Position numbers and translations under genes: made by a program. A stretch of 64,000 nucleotides of DNA from Fremontodendron californicum (taxonomy: Eukaryota > Streptophyta > Magnoliopsida > Malvales > Malvaceae), in assembly GCA_030761205.1 (NCBI GenBank), contig JAULJL010000015.1:7383501-7447500 (forward strand), given 5' to 3'. How positions within the stretch are numbered: the stretch's first letter is position 1; each line of letters opens with the position of its first letter. The notes beneath the pieces are model-generated. The model saw only the letters and a list, made by a program, of their open reading frames with translations. It did no database searches and was not told the origin of the DNA. This document shows, piece by piece, positions 1 to 10,962 of this stretch.

Positions 1-1620
1 AAAATTGATTTTTTACACTGAAAATCACCACCCATGGTGGCGATTTTCCAAGGTGAAATTTCAACTTTTTTTTTTTATTCTTTTAATTTTATTAAATAAT
101 AAATTTTAAATAAATTTTAAATAATTTATAATTTAAGAAAATAAATAATTAATAATTAATAATTTTTATTCTATGGTGGTAGAGGTGTCTATGGGCCGGG
201 CAAGACCCATGTATGGTATCAATACCATATTTGCTTGTCCAAGCCTGGCCCGACCCAAAATATGGGCATCAAATTTTGTCCAAGCTCCCTCATATTTGTA
301 AATAGATAATCCAAACCCGTTTAAGCCCGTCTATATTATTTTTTTCTATTTTTTTTTAAAATATATTTTTATTATTTAATCTTTAATAGTTTTATATATA
401 TATATATATATTTTATTAAGTTGTTAAACATAGACAACTTAACATATTTTTTATGTTTACACTATAATATTATATATATATATATATATTTATTTTTTAT
501 ATAACATAAATTACATAATATATATAAATATATATAAATATAAATAATATATTATTTAATTAGAAAACGAGTCAGGCTGGACTAGGGCCTTGAATGTTGG
601 AGCCAAGGCCCGGCCCATATTTTAAACGGACCTAATATTTTTGTCCAAGCCCATTTTTCGAGCCTAATATTTTTGTCCAAGCCCTCCCAAATATGGGCGC
701 TCGGCCCTTGGACAGGTCTACATGGTGGTAAGTCCAATCCGGTAAACCCGGATCGTATTTATATAATTTTTAAATTTGTTATTATTTATATTTTACAATT
801 ATAAATTATATAATTTTTATTTTTGGGCAAAATAAATAAATTTTAAATAAAAATTATATAATTTATAATTTTAAAAAATAAAAAATAAAAATAAAAAATA
901 TATATAATTTTTATTCCATGGTGGTAAACCCGACCCGATAAACCCGGATCGTATTTATATAATTTTTAAAATTTGTTATTATTAAAAGTTTTTTATTTAA
1001 AATTTAAAATTTAAAATTTATTAAATTTTTATTTTTTTAAATTAAAAATTATATAATTTTTATTTTGGAGCTTGAGAAAAAGAAATAAAAAAATTTTGGG
1101 CCTCAGCACGACCCGATAAACCATGATGATTTTTCTTGATCATTTATAAAAAAAATCATATTTTAAGAAGGAAATAAATTTATCATTTATAAAAATTCAT
1201 ATTTTACCGAGCCGGACTGAGACCCAATTTTGTTTTTTTTTTTTATTTCCTTTGCCCAAACTTGAAAATAAGAATTATATAATTTATAATTTAAAAAAAT
1301 TAAAAATTAATAAATTGTATATTTTAAATATTAACAAATTTAAAAATTATATAAATATAATCCGGATTTACCGGACAGGACTTACCACCACGGGATAAAA
1401 ATTATTAAATCTTTATTTTTTAAAATTATAAATTATGTAATTTTCATTTAAATTTTATTATTTAATAAAATTAAAAGAATAAAAAAAAAGGTGAAAAATT
1501 CACCTTGAGAAATCGCCACCGTGGGTGGTGATTTCCTTGTGAAGAATTCTCCTGAGAAATCGCCACCCACGTAAAAAATCAATTTTTTAAAAAAAATTTA
1601 GTTGAAAAATCGCCATGACC
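1..1620. mobile_element. Foldback (long inverted repeat) element, left end outside window
   Basis: The first 65 bases (CACCACCCATGGTGGCGATT and neighbours) reappear as an inverted copy at about 1485-1595, where the reverse complement carries the same GGTGAAATTTCACC-like and CGCCACC...GGTGGTGA blocks. Further in, the blocks at about 721-770 and 917-965 (CATGGTGGTAA then AACCCGGATCGTATTTATAT) are direct copies of each other and appear inverted at about 1345-1392. The interior is nearly pure A/T and no protein is visible. This nesting of inverted blocks suggests a foldback or MULE-like non-autonomous element. The left end is cut by the window, so neither its termini nor a target duplication can be shown. 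Two tandem copies of a roughly 68-base unit containing GAAAAATCG.CATG.CCCAT follow at about 1612-1705. Confidence 0.45.
180..720. mobile_element. hAT-like MITE nested in the foldback element
   Basis: The ends are TAGAGGTGTCTATGGGCCGG on the left and, on the opposite strand, TAGACCTGTCCAAGGGCCGA on the right, an imperfect terminal inverted repeat. The flanks are TATGGTGG (172-179) and CATGGTGG (721-728), an 8-bp target duplication with one mismatch, which is the hAT superfamily size. The interior is AT-rich with TA runs near 396-415 and 470-490 and no open frame. Relatives with the same ends lie at 18022-18286, 37388-37634 and at the right edge of the window. Confidence 0.6.
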
Positions 1621-2872
1621 CATAACGATTTCCCAACTTAGTTTTTTAAAAAAAATAAAATTTACTGTTGAAAAATCGTCATGGCCCATGAAAATTTCCC
1701 AACTGGTTAAAAAAAAAGGATTTTGAAAAATAATTTAGAAACAATGGTATTTTGATAATTAAATTTTTTTTAGCTATATTAAGATAAAATAAAAAATCTC
1801 AAATTATCATTGAAATTAAGAATAATATATTAGCTAATTACTAATTAAATATCAGTTAAAATTTATAACATGACAATAGAAGGCAATGTGGAACATTTTC
1901 ATAATTAACCATTGGTCTAATGAGTCAAAAAAAAAAAAAAATTAAGAACTTTTCATACATAATCCCAAAATTGTTAGTGTTCATGTGCCAAAATCGTTAG
2001 TTTTAATCTCCAAGACAAAATATTTACACCTTTGCTTTGTAAAAATGAGGTTGATGTTATAATTTCAATTCAGCATCTTGTAAAAAAAATTTTCTTTTCA
2101 ATACGTCACTACCATGCTTGATTTATCATTCCATGAAGAAAACTATAGCTCGAGTGGTGGATGAATCACAAACTCAAGGATGAGACCGTCTCCGCCCGAT
2201 AAGTATTGTTCTCTTTCATTAGAATTTAAATTTAAACCTATCTTATACCCGGATTCGGGTGAGTATCAAATACAGATGTGTCTGACACGGATATATTTAA
2301 TTTTTTTTTTCTAAGTTTTTCCAAATTAAGTAAGCCACTAACACCGTTAGTAAAAAACACTGACCTGGCCGTCATCACACGCTAAAAAATTGACATGTTA
2401 AAGAATATTAGAAAACTGAATAACTAACCATGTTTCAACCTTTCATTTGAACTTTACCATGTGATTTCAATTTTTCACCAAGAAATAATTCAAAATTTCA
2501 AACCTAAAATACATCTTCAATGTAAATCACTTTTGTATGCCAACTCTAATGCAAGTAAATAGTATAATAAATATTAACAAATTTGTCAAAATGTGGAACA
2601 AAATTCCTCAATAGAAGCATTCGGTTTTGAACTTAAGGCATCATATAGCAATTAAAATGACCGAGCTTAAGTAGGTAAGAAAAGTATTAGTACTGTCAAA
2701 GAGGGAACTACAGCCATATAGGAGATCATTAGTAGTTAACATTGTAGAACTGAAGCGATGCATACGATCTTATTTCATGATTCTTACTATTTGCAAATTA
2801 TTATTAAGCCCAGAGGCCAATCTGAATTATAGTTAGATATAGGAAGAAACAAGAGGTTAAGTACCTTGTAAT
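1621..2872. other. Intergenic, 3' flank of PSAT1
   Basis: No gene is visible. The stretch is AT-rich. At about 2235-2300 it carries a short piece (ACCCGGATTCGGGTGAGTAT followed by GTGTCTGACACGG) that resembles the insertion at 17280-17465, so it is probably a fragment of the same dispersed repeat. The remainder is unassigned and includes the PSAT1 3' UTR at its right end. Confidence 0.5.
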
Positions 2873-5800
2873 CTATACGTAATGCAGGAGTGTATCAGCA
2901 GAAGAATTCTTTAACCTACAGCTCTGTCCCAAATGAACATCACCGAAGACATACCTACATCACCATGCATCAGGTAATAAAAATCAAAATATAACTTGGG
3001 ATGAGGAGGAAGAGACAGAAATAAGATGAAATATGTAACCTGTATTCACAATATTTAGCCCATGCACACCGAGCTTTTCCATAATCCCAGTAGCAGTCCC
3101 CATCCCTCAAGGGCCCACGCTTAGCTATCGGCATTATCATAATTGAGTAAGACTCGGTTTAACCTTCTAGAAAAGAAGTAAAAGTGTACACCAAGTTTCA
3201 CCTTTTGTAACAAAATTGGACGTTGCATCAACATGAATATCATGCCAAATCTGGAGCCATAACTCTCGCATTAGAACCGGTGATCTAACTATGTTCCTGT
3301 GGTTTGCTACATGAAGATGACATCAGTTTAATCCACTTGTAATGATAAGAAGGTGAAAGTTAAGGAATGTGACTTAACATGTTAACTCAATTTTCTTGTA
3401 CAAGAAATTGCAGAAAAGTTGAAAAGAGCAACTTTAACTCATCTACACAGCATAGCACAAAAAGGTCTAAATGACTCTCCTCGACAGAGAGAAACAGGAA
3501 ATACACAGTAAACAAGCTAGCCATGAATGGAAGACAAGCTTTTCAATTAAACAGTTTTGAATACTATTTGTTTGTCTTTTAGCAAGAATCTGATGAGGTG
3601 CTCCCCAATTACCATACCTCTGATTTTTATAGATAGTGCTAAAAGTAAATCAGTTGAAAGAAATTTATCCAAAACCAGTGAGAACCACTTATTATAAGAT
3701 CTCTAATTGGATGTCAGCATAGAACCATGAGAACCATAATGCTGGGCTATTTAAGATTCTCAAACAGCACAGTAGCCAATGCAATTAAGTTCAATATAGT
3801 TCCACGTCATAGTTCTGTGAAAGCCATATATTGAGAAAAGCATTCAAGGTCATGTCACCAACCTTTATCAAGCTCCCAAACAGCTGTCCTCTTTCCTGGA
3901 ATGCTTTCAGAGTCTTCAAAATAGGTTATGTATTTGACTCTAGGTGACCTTGTCATATTGGGAACTAAATCTTCTTCATAATGATGCTCAACATTCAACT
4001 CCACTTGTACATCAGACCCATCATGCTGCGACTGCAATATGCAGGAGAAAGGTTACTATTTCAAACTCTCATAAAATACGTCATATTTTGGATATAGAAT
4101 ATTAAAACCATAGCAAACATACCCTAGGCCCTAGCAATATTAGATGGATAGTGCTTCGTATGTTTTACCTATTAACTGCACGAATGAACTACTCATTTTT
4201 ATTATGTAAATGGACTGAGAGAAACATGAAATAAAATGTTATACAGCTCTGCTCAGATAGCTCATCTGCCAACCACAAAAAACTACCAATCAGGTATGTA
4301 TGACGCATTGGATATCCAAAAGATTGAAAACTTTTCAAAATTATCATAAAAACATATGCAGGTGCTTGTATCTGCAAGATTACTAAATCGACTAAGAATA
4401 CCTGTGGAGTTCTTGTTATGTTCACTCTGGACCCAAGCCAGTTCTTGCACCAAGATAGGGAATGATATGGTACCTGTCACAATTATTGGTATGTTACTTA
4501 TATAAAGTGTTAGACCTGCAACAACTATAAAACGTATCACCAACTGTATCTAGTAGCACAGATTCTCGATGCACGTGAAGATAGAAATAGAATGATGTAA
4601 TGGATAATGAGCTCACTGTATCATCTCCACTTGCAGCTCCTGGATTCCCTTCAACCTGATTCCCTGACCTACAAGAATAAGTGCAATGCTATTTAAAAGT
4701 TAAATCTAAAGAGATCAAATCATTTCCCCCATATTTATTACTATTGGCACTGCTTTACCTCATTTACAAGAAATAACAATTATTGGAAGAGCTGTTTAAT
4801 ATTAAATATCAGGGAAAGAGAAGTTTTTTTTTTTTTTTTTTTTGTGTGTGTGGATAATTCAGGGAAAGAGAAGTTGTTTCAATATAATTTATGCATATAT
4901 GCTGTTAAATACATTACTAATCCATATGGATGATGTGTACCGCGAGACAAGTGATCCTTCAATTTCATAGATGACATCTGTAATTATCCAATTATCAGGG
5001 TAAGGTTTGCCGCTTGGTGCAAAATAATAACCAACCTGCTTGCAACACAATATAGTCATAAATTAAGCACAATAATAAAAAAGAAACCATTATATATAAC
5101 AGTTATTGTCCTTTTCATCTTTTGTCAAAGTTATCATCCAAACAGCATTTAAGGGATTCTCAATGCAGAGCAATTGGTTCAAACATGAACAACATAATTA
5201 GAATTATTTTCAAAATGTAATCATACCTCAGTCCTTGAATCTATTCCATAGATACAGAAAACATTCTTAATAGGTGGTCTATCCCATGGTGTAAGAGGAT
5301 TCAGAACAGGATCATCATGATATGACCTGACAAAATACAGCATTGAAACACAGACTAGTCAAAATATAGAAGTATATATTACATGATTAATATTAATTAA
5401 ACTTTTAGGAAAATAATTATCAAACAAATAGATGAAAGTACTATGAAAAATTACAATTAAAAATAGAATTTTCAGTTTGTCAAGTATCAGCCAACAATGA
5501 GAAACAACCACAGATTTAGGAGAATAATTATCAAACAAATAGATGAAAATACTATGATAAGTTACAATTAAAAATAGATTTTTCAGTTCGTCAAGTATCA
5601 ACCAACAATGAGAAACAACCACAGATTGTGAAAGAAAACATTTGGAAAGCATCTATGACTGGTCTTCAATTGCAAACAGATAGGTAAATGGTAAATTGGG
5701 TAAATGTCCATTTAACATTTACAAATTATGACAATTAACAAGCCTACTTATGTGACAGTTCCATGCAAAACCACTCTTGTTGCATCTCCACATAATTTTA

Positions 5801-8800
5801 AGTAGAATGTGACTCATGACTGTCGATAATGAAAGTACTTTGTTAGTTATTAGTTTGTCAAGAATCGGCCAACATTAAGATATCATAGATTGTTAAAAAT
5901 ATTTGAAAGTATCATAGCTTGTAAAATTTAAAACTATCATAGATTGGGAAAAATATTTGGAAAGCATCTATGGCTGTTAATCTTCAGTGTACATGAATAG
6001 GTCAAATAAAACTTGGTAAATGACTATTTATATGTTATGAAAAGCCTAAGCATGTGATAGTTATATGCCTAACCACCTTTCCTGCAGCACCACAATTTTA
6101 TGAAGCAGAATGCTGCTCAAGACTCTCAATAACAAGATTTTGGATGAAAAACCACATCATATATCAGAAATAGCACCTACACTACATGCATGATACTTTA
6201 GATGCCATTTAAGCAAATTTATGCTGAAAGAAGATTAAGAGTCCACAACGCAGTGACAGGGCTTCTATTATGAATGCCCACCACTGACAATAAAATTGAC
6301 AAACATCAATTATGTCTATATCACCAAAAAGTGACACAGATATAGACATCCCATATAATGACATAAGAAAATGTAACCATAACTTTCTCAAATAGCATAA
6401 AGTTTGTGGAATACCCACTTTTTCAGTTGGTGCAAGATCCTCTTGCTATCTGAATCATAATCCTCAATAGCTTTGAAAAAGGTCCCATCTGATATTTCAC
6501 GAGCTGAAAATGACAACTGCGTTGGGAGGCCACATTCCATGCTGGACAAGTTGGTCTGGGCAAATTCAGAAACTGATGGATAGGCATCAAACCCTGTTAA
6601 TCGAATACATTGATGTGAGCATTATAGCAATTACCTAAATGTCATCAAAATAAATAAATAAATAAACAACTGATTCCAAAGCCTTACCACGGATTGAAGG
6701 AATTTCAATGTTGATTATATTTGTTGGCCATCCAGAGTAGTTTGACAGAAATTCCTCTTGCTCACATTGATAGGTATGATGCCCCTTCCTGATTCCCCCA
6801 GAAAAATGCTTCAAATACATGCTATCTGCCCTACAATACTTTGAAAATGGCATCATCCATAATGAAGAGGCAAAAGAATTGAACATCAATCGAGCTGTTC
6901 CCTGACACAAAATATACAGTAAACATATGTTAAAAAATGTACCAAAATCTAACAATATCGTTGATCCCCACAATTTTGTACAAGCCAATGAAAGCCAGTA
7001 ACTGAGTGGATTGATATAGATTTCATTGCAGTATTGCAAGTTAATTAGGTTTATTGAAGACATATTAATATCAAACTGAGCAACTTTTATAAGGACTTGA
7101 AAAAATATTAAGGAATTCCATTGCCAATTTGCCATTCTTATATATGTTGCAAAGAACATTAATAGCTTATCTGCTAAGCATAAATTTTTGAATATCTCTG
7201 AATTTGCTCCAGTACTATTGCATTTAATGTTTTCCATTATTGTATTACTTTACCTGTTTTGAGGATATCATTGGAAATCATTCAGGTGGGTTTAAGGTTT
7301 TCAACAGCCCGTATCGCATTGGAAATCTGTAACACCTTGATGTTTGTTTCTATCAAAGCTGCCTACAATTACCATTCGTCGACTGTGATTGTGTTATTCA
7401 TTTGTTACAAGGTTCTACCATAAGATTCATCTTCAAATGCTATTTCCTTAAAGATAGTCCTTCGAGGGGACTAGTTGCAAAATGTCATATGATTTACTCC
7501 AGAGCTAAAAATAAATAGTGGATGCAAGAGAATAACAGCTTGATTATTATATCTTATGATATACTCCAGAGTACACAGATCTATAATTCCATATTGAATA
7601 TCCATTACTAATTCCATAAGCATGCTGTTTATAAATTGTCTAATTGAAGAGCAATCATAATATGGTAAGCTGTTTTCCATTTGAACATGTAAACAAAAGC
7701 TGCTAAATAAGTTCAAGCAGGAAGCATTGCTTTAAAAGAGCGAGAAAATAGAAAGGTTACCTCAGAAACAGGAAGGCCAAATGTGTTTCCAGAAAGTGTA
7801 GCTTTGATCGTCTCAATTGCACCAAGAAGAGGAGCTCCTAGATTTTTTTTTTTTTTTAAAAAAAAAAAAAACAGAATGAGGCCAAAGAATGCAGACATGA
7901 CTATCACAGGACAACACTTGTGTAAAGGATTTGAATTCAAAGGATCATACCCACAGCAAAATAGGCATAAATATGCTCATCCAACCATTGGATGTACCGT
8001 TTTGGTGCAATTTCTAGCTTTAACCACTCCAAAAAGTAACGAAAGACCTGATTACCCATTGAATGAGCAAATACAACTGATGGCCCCCCACGAAGTTTAA
8101 GAGCAGTTTCAAATGTCAGCCTGCAATCACAATTGCACCACTGATTGAAATAGGCTAACTCCATTGTCACAATAATGCAATAAATTTGCACAATCATTGA
8201 CATCCCAGTAACAATTAGGATTAATTTAGTTTATCATCAACAAGAAATCCTGAAAATTCAACTTAAGCACATCTAAAACATTGCACTTTCAACTTATACT
8301 GTAGTTAAAGTGGCTGAGTAGTATCTCAGCCCAATGTATGGATGGATCTGGGTTCAAGTCTTGGAAAATGTGGAATTGCTCAGAGCACAGTCCAATATGT
8401 ATTTTATGCCTTATAGATAAGCACTTAGAGAATCGCAACAATTTTCTGTCAGACTAAACTTTAGAAAACAAGTATGATGACTAAATTATACACTGACCGT
8501 GAAAACAAAATAAATGCTACTTCAAAATCAAATTTTGAACCGAAGACTGTAAAAGTAGTGTGACTTAGCAAGTTACTGAAATAGAGAGTTTGAACTCCAG
8601 ATTCACAGAAACCATGTAATTTAGGTATCTTTAGTTTATGAGAACAAAGCACTGGACATAGGATAATCTAAGCATTTAAACAAACAAATACAATCAGAAC
8701 ATAATATCCATTATTCAATTCCAGAATCATAACTTTAGTCTCCAAGAGGAGATGGAGAACCCTCTATTCAGTTTCAGCATCATCTTAAGGTCTTCCATGG

Positions 8801-10417
8801 TGCCCAACCAATCATACTAAACTAACAAATACTGCTATTAGGCATTACTCATATTGGTGAAGTTCAAAATTCATTTAAAAAAGAAAAAACATTATATAAA
8901 GCAAAAGTTTGTCAAGGATAGATATGTCATGAAGGAATAAACATATTTCCTTTCAGTTTGGAAGAAAGCATCAAGATGCAACGAAAGGTTTGTTACTGCA
9001 AATAAAAAATTTACTAGGATACATGCATCATAGCTAGTAAAAAGTAAAATCCGAATGCACCAGAGACAGGTAGAAATTGTACATACTTTAACTTGTAAAA
9101 ATAAAGGTCTCGCTCCTCGAGCAACGAAGGTGGCAATCTCCAATCATATGGGACAGCTATGATTGCATTAGCCTCAATACCAAATTCAATGCACCACTTA
9201 ACCCAATCTTTCCACACTGAAGAAAGAGGGCCTGTTACCACAAAGATACTTTAGTAAAACATGCCAAATTATTACACCTAAAAGCATTTGCAAACACTTG
9301 AACTACATTTCGAAGCATAGGTTGCGGAAATAAGAAAAATGCAAAACAGAACAAAAAAAAAGTACCTGTAATATAACCTGGATCAAGTTCTGTAATAGCA
9401 GAAAGACCACTATCAGGCCGTGACTTGCATTCTGGGTGATCTGTTTGGTTGTAAGGATCAAGTAACATACACTTAAGCCAACAATTTACAGCTGAGAGGA
9501 GCTGCAGATCAAAGGAGCATGACAAACTTAGGATGTAAAAAGAACAAACCGTTGCCCACACCATTCATCTACTAAACACTTGTTCAATAAAATCCTACAT
9601 TGTTAGCAAAGGCAAAGACATACATAGACTTTTAAGAAAAACACCAAAGTCAACTTCTCAGAACCTAGCTATCATAAAATTCGAGTGAAATAAAACAACA
9701 TAATAAGAAACAAAAAAGTGTATTTTTTCAGAAGGCAACTTAATGTAAACCTTGTAACTTTAACCAAGTGTATCATTGCTCAAATAATATCCAAAAAAAA
9801 AAAAATGAAGGGGGAATTACCAAACTAACTTTGGATCAATCAAGTACATATAAAGAAGTAAATATATATTTTCATAAAGAAACTTAAAGAAAAGGCCCGA
9901 TTACTTGATTCTGCTCAGCTAAAAGGTAAAGCCATCTCTATAAACCAACCAACTTTTTACTTTTTCTAACATTTTTGTTGGCTATCCTCTTTTCTTGCCA
10001 TTTATTTCATTTTCAAGAATATTCAAAAATGGGTCCCAAGAATCACAAAGAATCTACGCATAACAGAAACATTAAAAAACAACTGTAGAATCCAAAAAAA
10101 AAAAGAGAAGAAAAAGCAGTTACTAAACGACAAAGAAGATTCAATAAAACGACGACAAGAGGCCAAAAGGAGGGCTTCATTACTTTAGTACTGTCGAGCC
10201 AAACCAAGTCGAGGGGATTGAAGTCGAGGGGAGAGTAAGGGCAATCGAGAATGGACCATGCTCTTAATTGAGTTGAAGCAAATCCTGGGATTATTATCCC
10301 CGATAGCTTTGAATAATCTCCTTTGAACTCTCCTTCGCAGAGTTCTAAAGTTCCCAAGAGAAGAACCGCCGCCAGAGTGATCGCTAAACGACGCCGTTTT
10401 TGTTCTTCTCCGCCCAT
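2873..10417 (-). CDS. PSAT1: Phospholipid:sterol acyltransferase (PSAT1), LCAT/PDAT family
   Basis: PSAT1 moves an acyl group from phospholipid to free sterol, making sterol esters on endomembranes. Fifteen coding exons in transcript order: 10417-10184, 9501-9366, 9231-9087, 8120-7951, 7837-7761, 6901-6688, 6593-6419, 5326-5227, 5035-4941, 4668-4617, 4473-4402, 4031-3863, 3306-3202, 3124-3040, 2954-2873. Together they encode 636 residues with all phases consistent and every intron GT-AG. The Met at 10417 is chosen because the next residues give a basic-plus-hydrophobic signal/anchor (about residues 8-28), followed by GDYSKLSGIIIPGFAST. The nucleophile motif AHSMG places Ser at about 192, and GDDTVPYHSL places the probable catalytic His at about 470. 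Asn-linked glycosylation sites are frequent. Length and order match Arabidopsis At1g04010 throughout. It is divergently transcribed from the EXO84 gene 545 bp away. No coding lesion is seen. Confidence 0.95.
5405..5626. repeat. Tandem duplication, 111-bp period, in PSAT1 intron 7
   Basis: Two consecutive copies (about 5405-5515 and 5516-5626) both begin TTAGGA.AATAATTATC and end GAAACAACCACAGAT, with only scattered substitutions. A weaker copy of the following block (TTTGGAAAGCATCTATG at about 5641 and again at about 5955) suggests an earlier duplication of about 315 bp in the same 1.1-kb intron. Confidence 0.8.
7843..7871. repeat. T15/A14 palindrome beside the acceptor of PSAT1 intron 4
   Basis: A run of 15 T is followed at once by 14 A. 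In the gene's sense strand the A run lies between the pyrimidine tract and the TCTAG acceptor of exon 5 (starting 7837). It could form a hairpin or be length-unstable. Confidence 0.8.
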
Positions 10418-10962
10418 TATTTCTCTCAATTCGCAGACGCAACAACAGCCATATAAATAATACGTACACTTGTGTTTGACGACCGACTTTCCGTTGAGGG
10501 AAGATAGAATTGTTCTTTCTTTCTTTTTTCCCAATGTGCCCCTCGCTTCTGTTATTGTTCAAAACGACGTACTAGATTTGCGTTTAAAGTAAGAGTTTAA
10601 TTAGGATTAGGCCGGGTTGTATCATGGGCCAAATTCGGGTTTATTAAGTGGTATGAAATATTTATGTGGTATAATTAGTCGAACCCGACCCGAGTTAGAA
10701 TTCAGTAGAAACGGCGGCGTTTAAGATTTAACTAAACAACATTCCCTGGCGCCAAAAACAAGAAGCAAAAAACAGAAAAGAAGTTTAAAGCAGCGAAGAA
10801 ACCGAAGCTGACTCTTCTCTGTCTCTCGACGGCAATGGGCACAAAACGACGTCACAAAGCTCCAAGCGGCACACTTCTACCAATCTTTAAGACAGCTTTC
10901 ATCTTCTTCTTCACGCAATCCGAAATTGAAATCACGTTTCGTTTGACGGTAAATCAATTTCC
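10418..10962. promoter_or_regulatory. Shared upstream region between PSAT1 and EXO84 genes
   Basis: This 545-bp interval separates two divergent start codons, so it must hold both 5' UTRs and both core promoters. It is less AT-rich than the flanking introns and has several ACGACG/CGACGT-type motifs (for example ACGACGCCG near 10390, AACGACGTAC near 10563 and AAACGACGTC near 10845). No convincing TATA box is seen on either side. An upstream ATG at 10835 opens a 91-codon frame that runs past the EXO84 start codon. Confidence 0.55.

Noticed and set aside
6635..7237. 200-codon minus-strand frame
   Set aside because: Only its part at 6688-6901 is a PSAT1 exon; the rest is intron read-through without family similarity.
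7783..8100. Plus-strand frame of 105 codons
   Set aside because: It lies antisense over PSAT1 exons 4-5 and passes through the T/A palindrome; no independent support.
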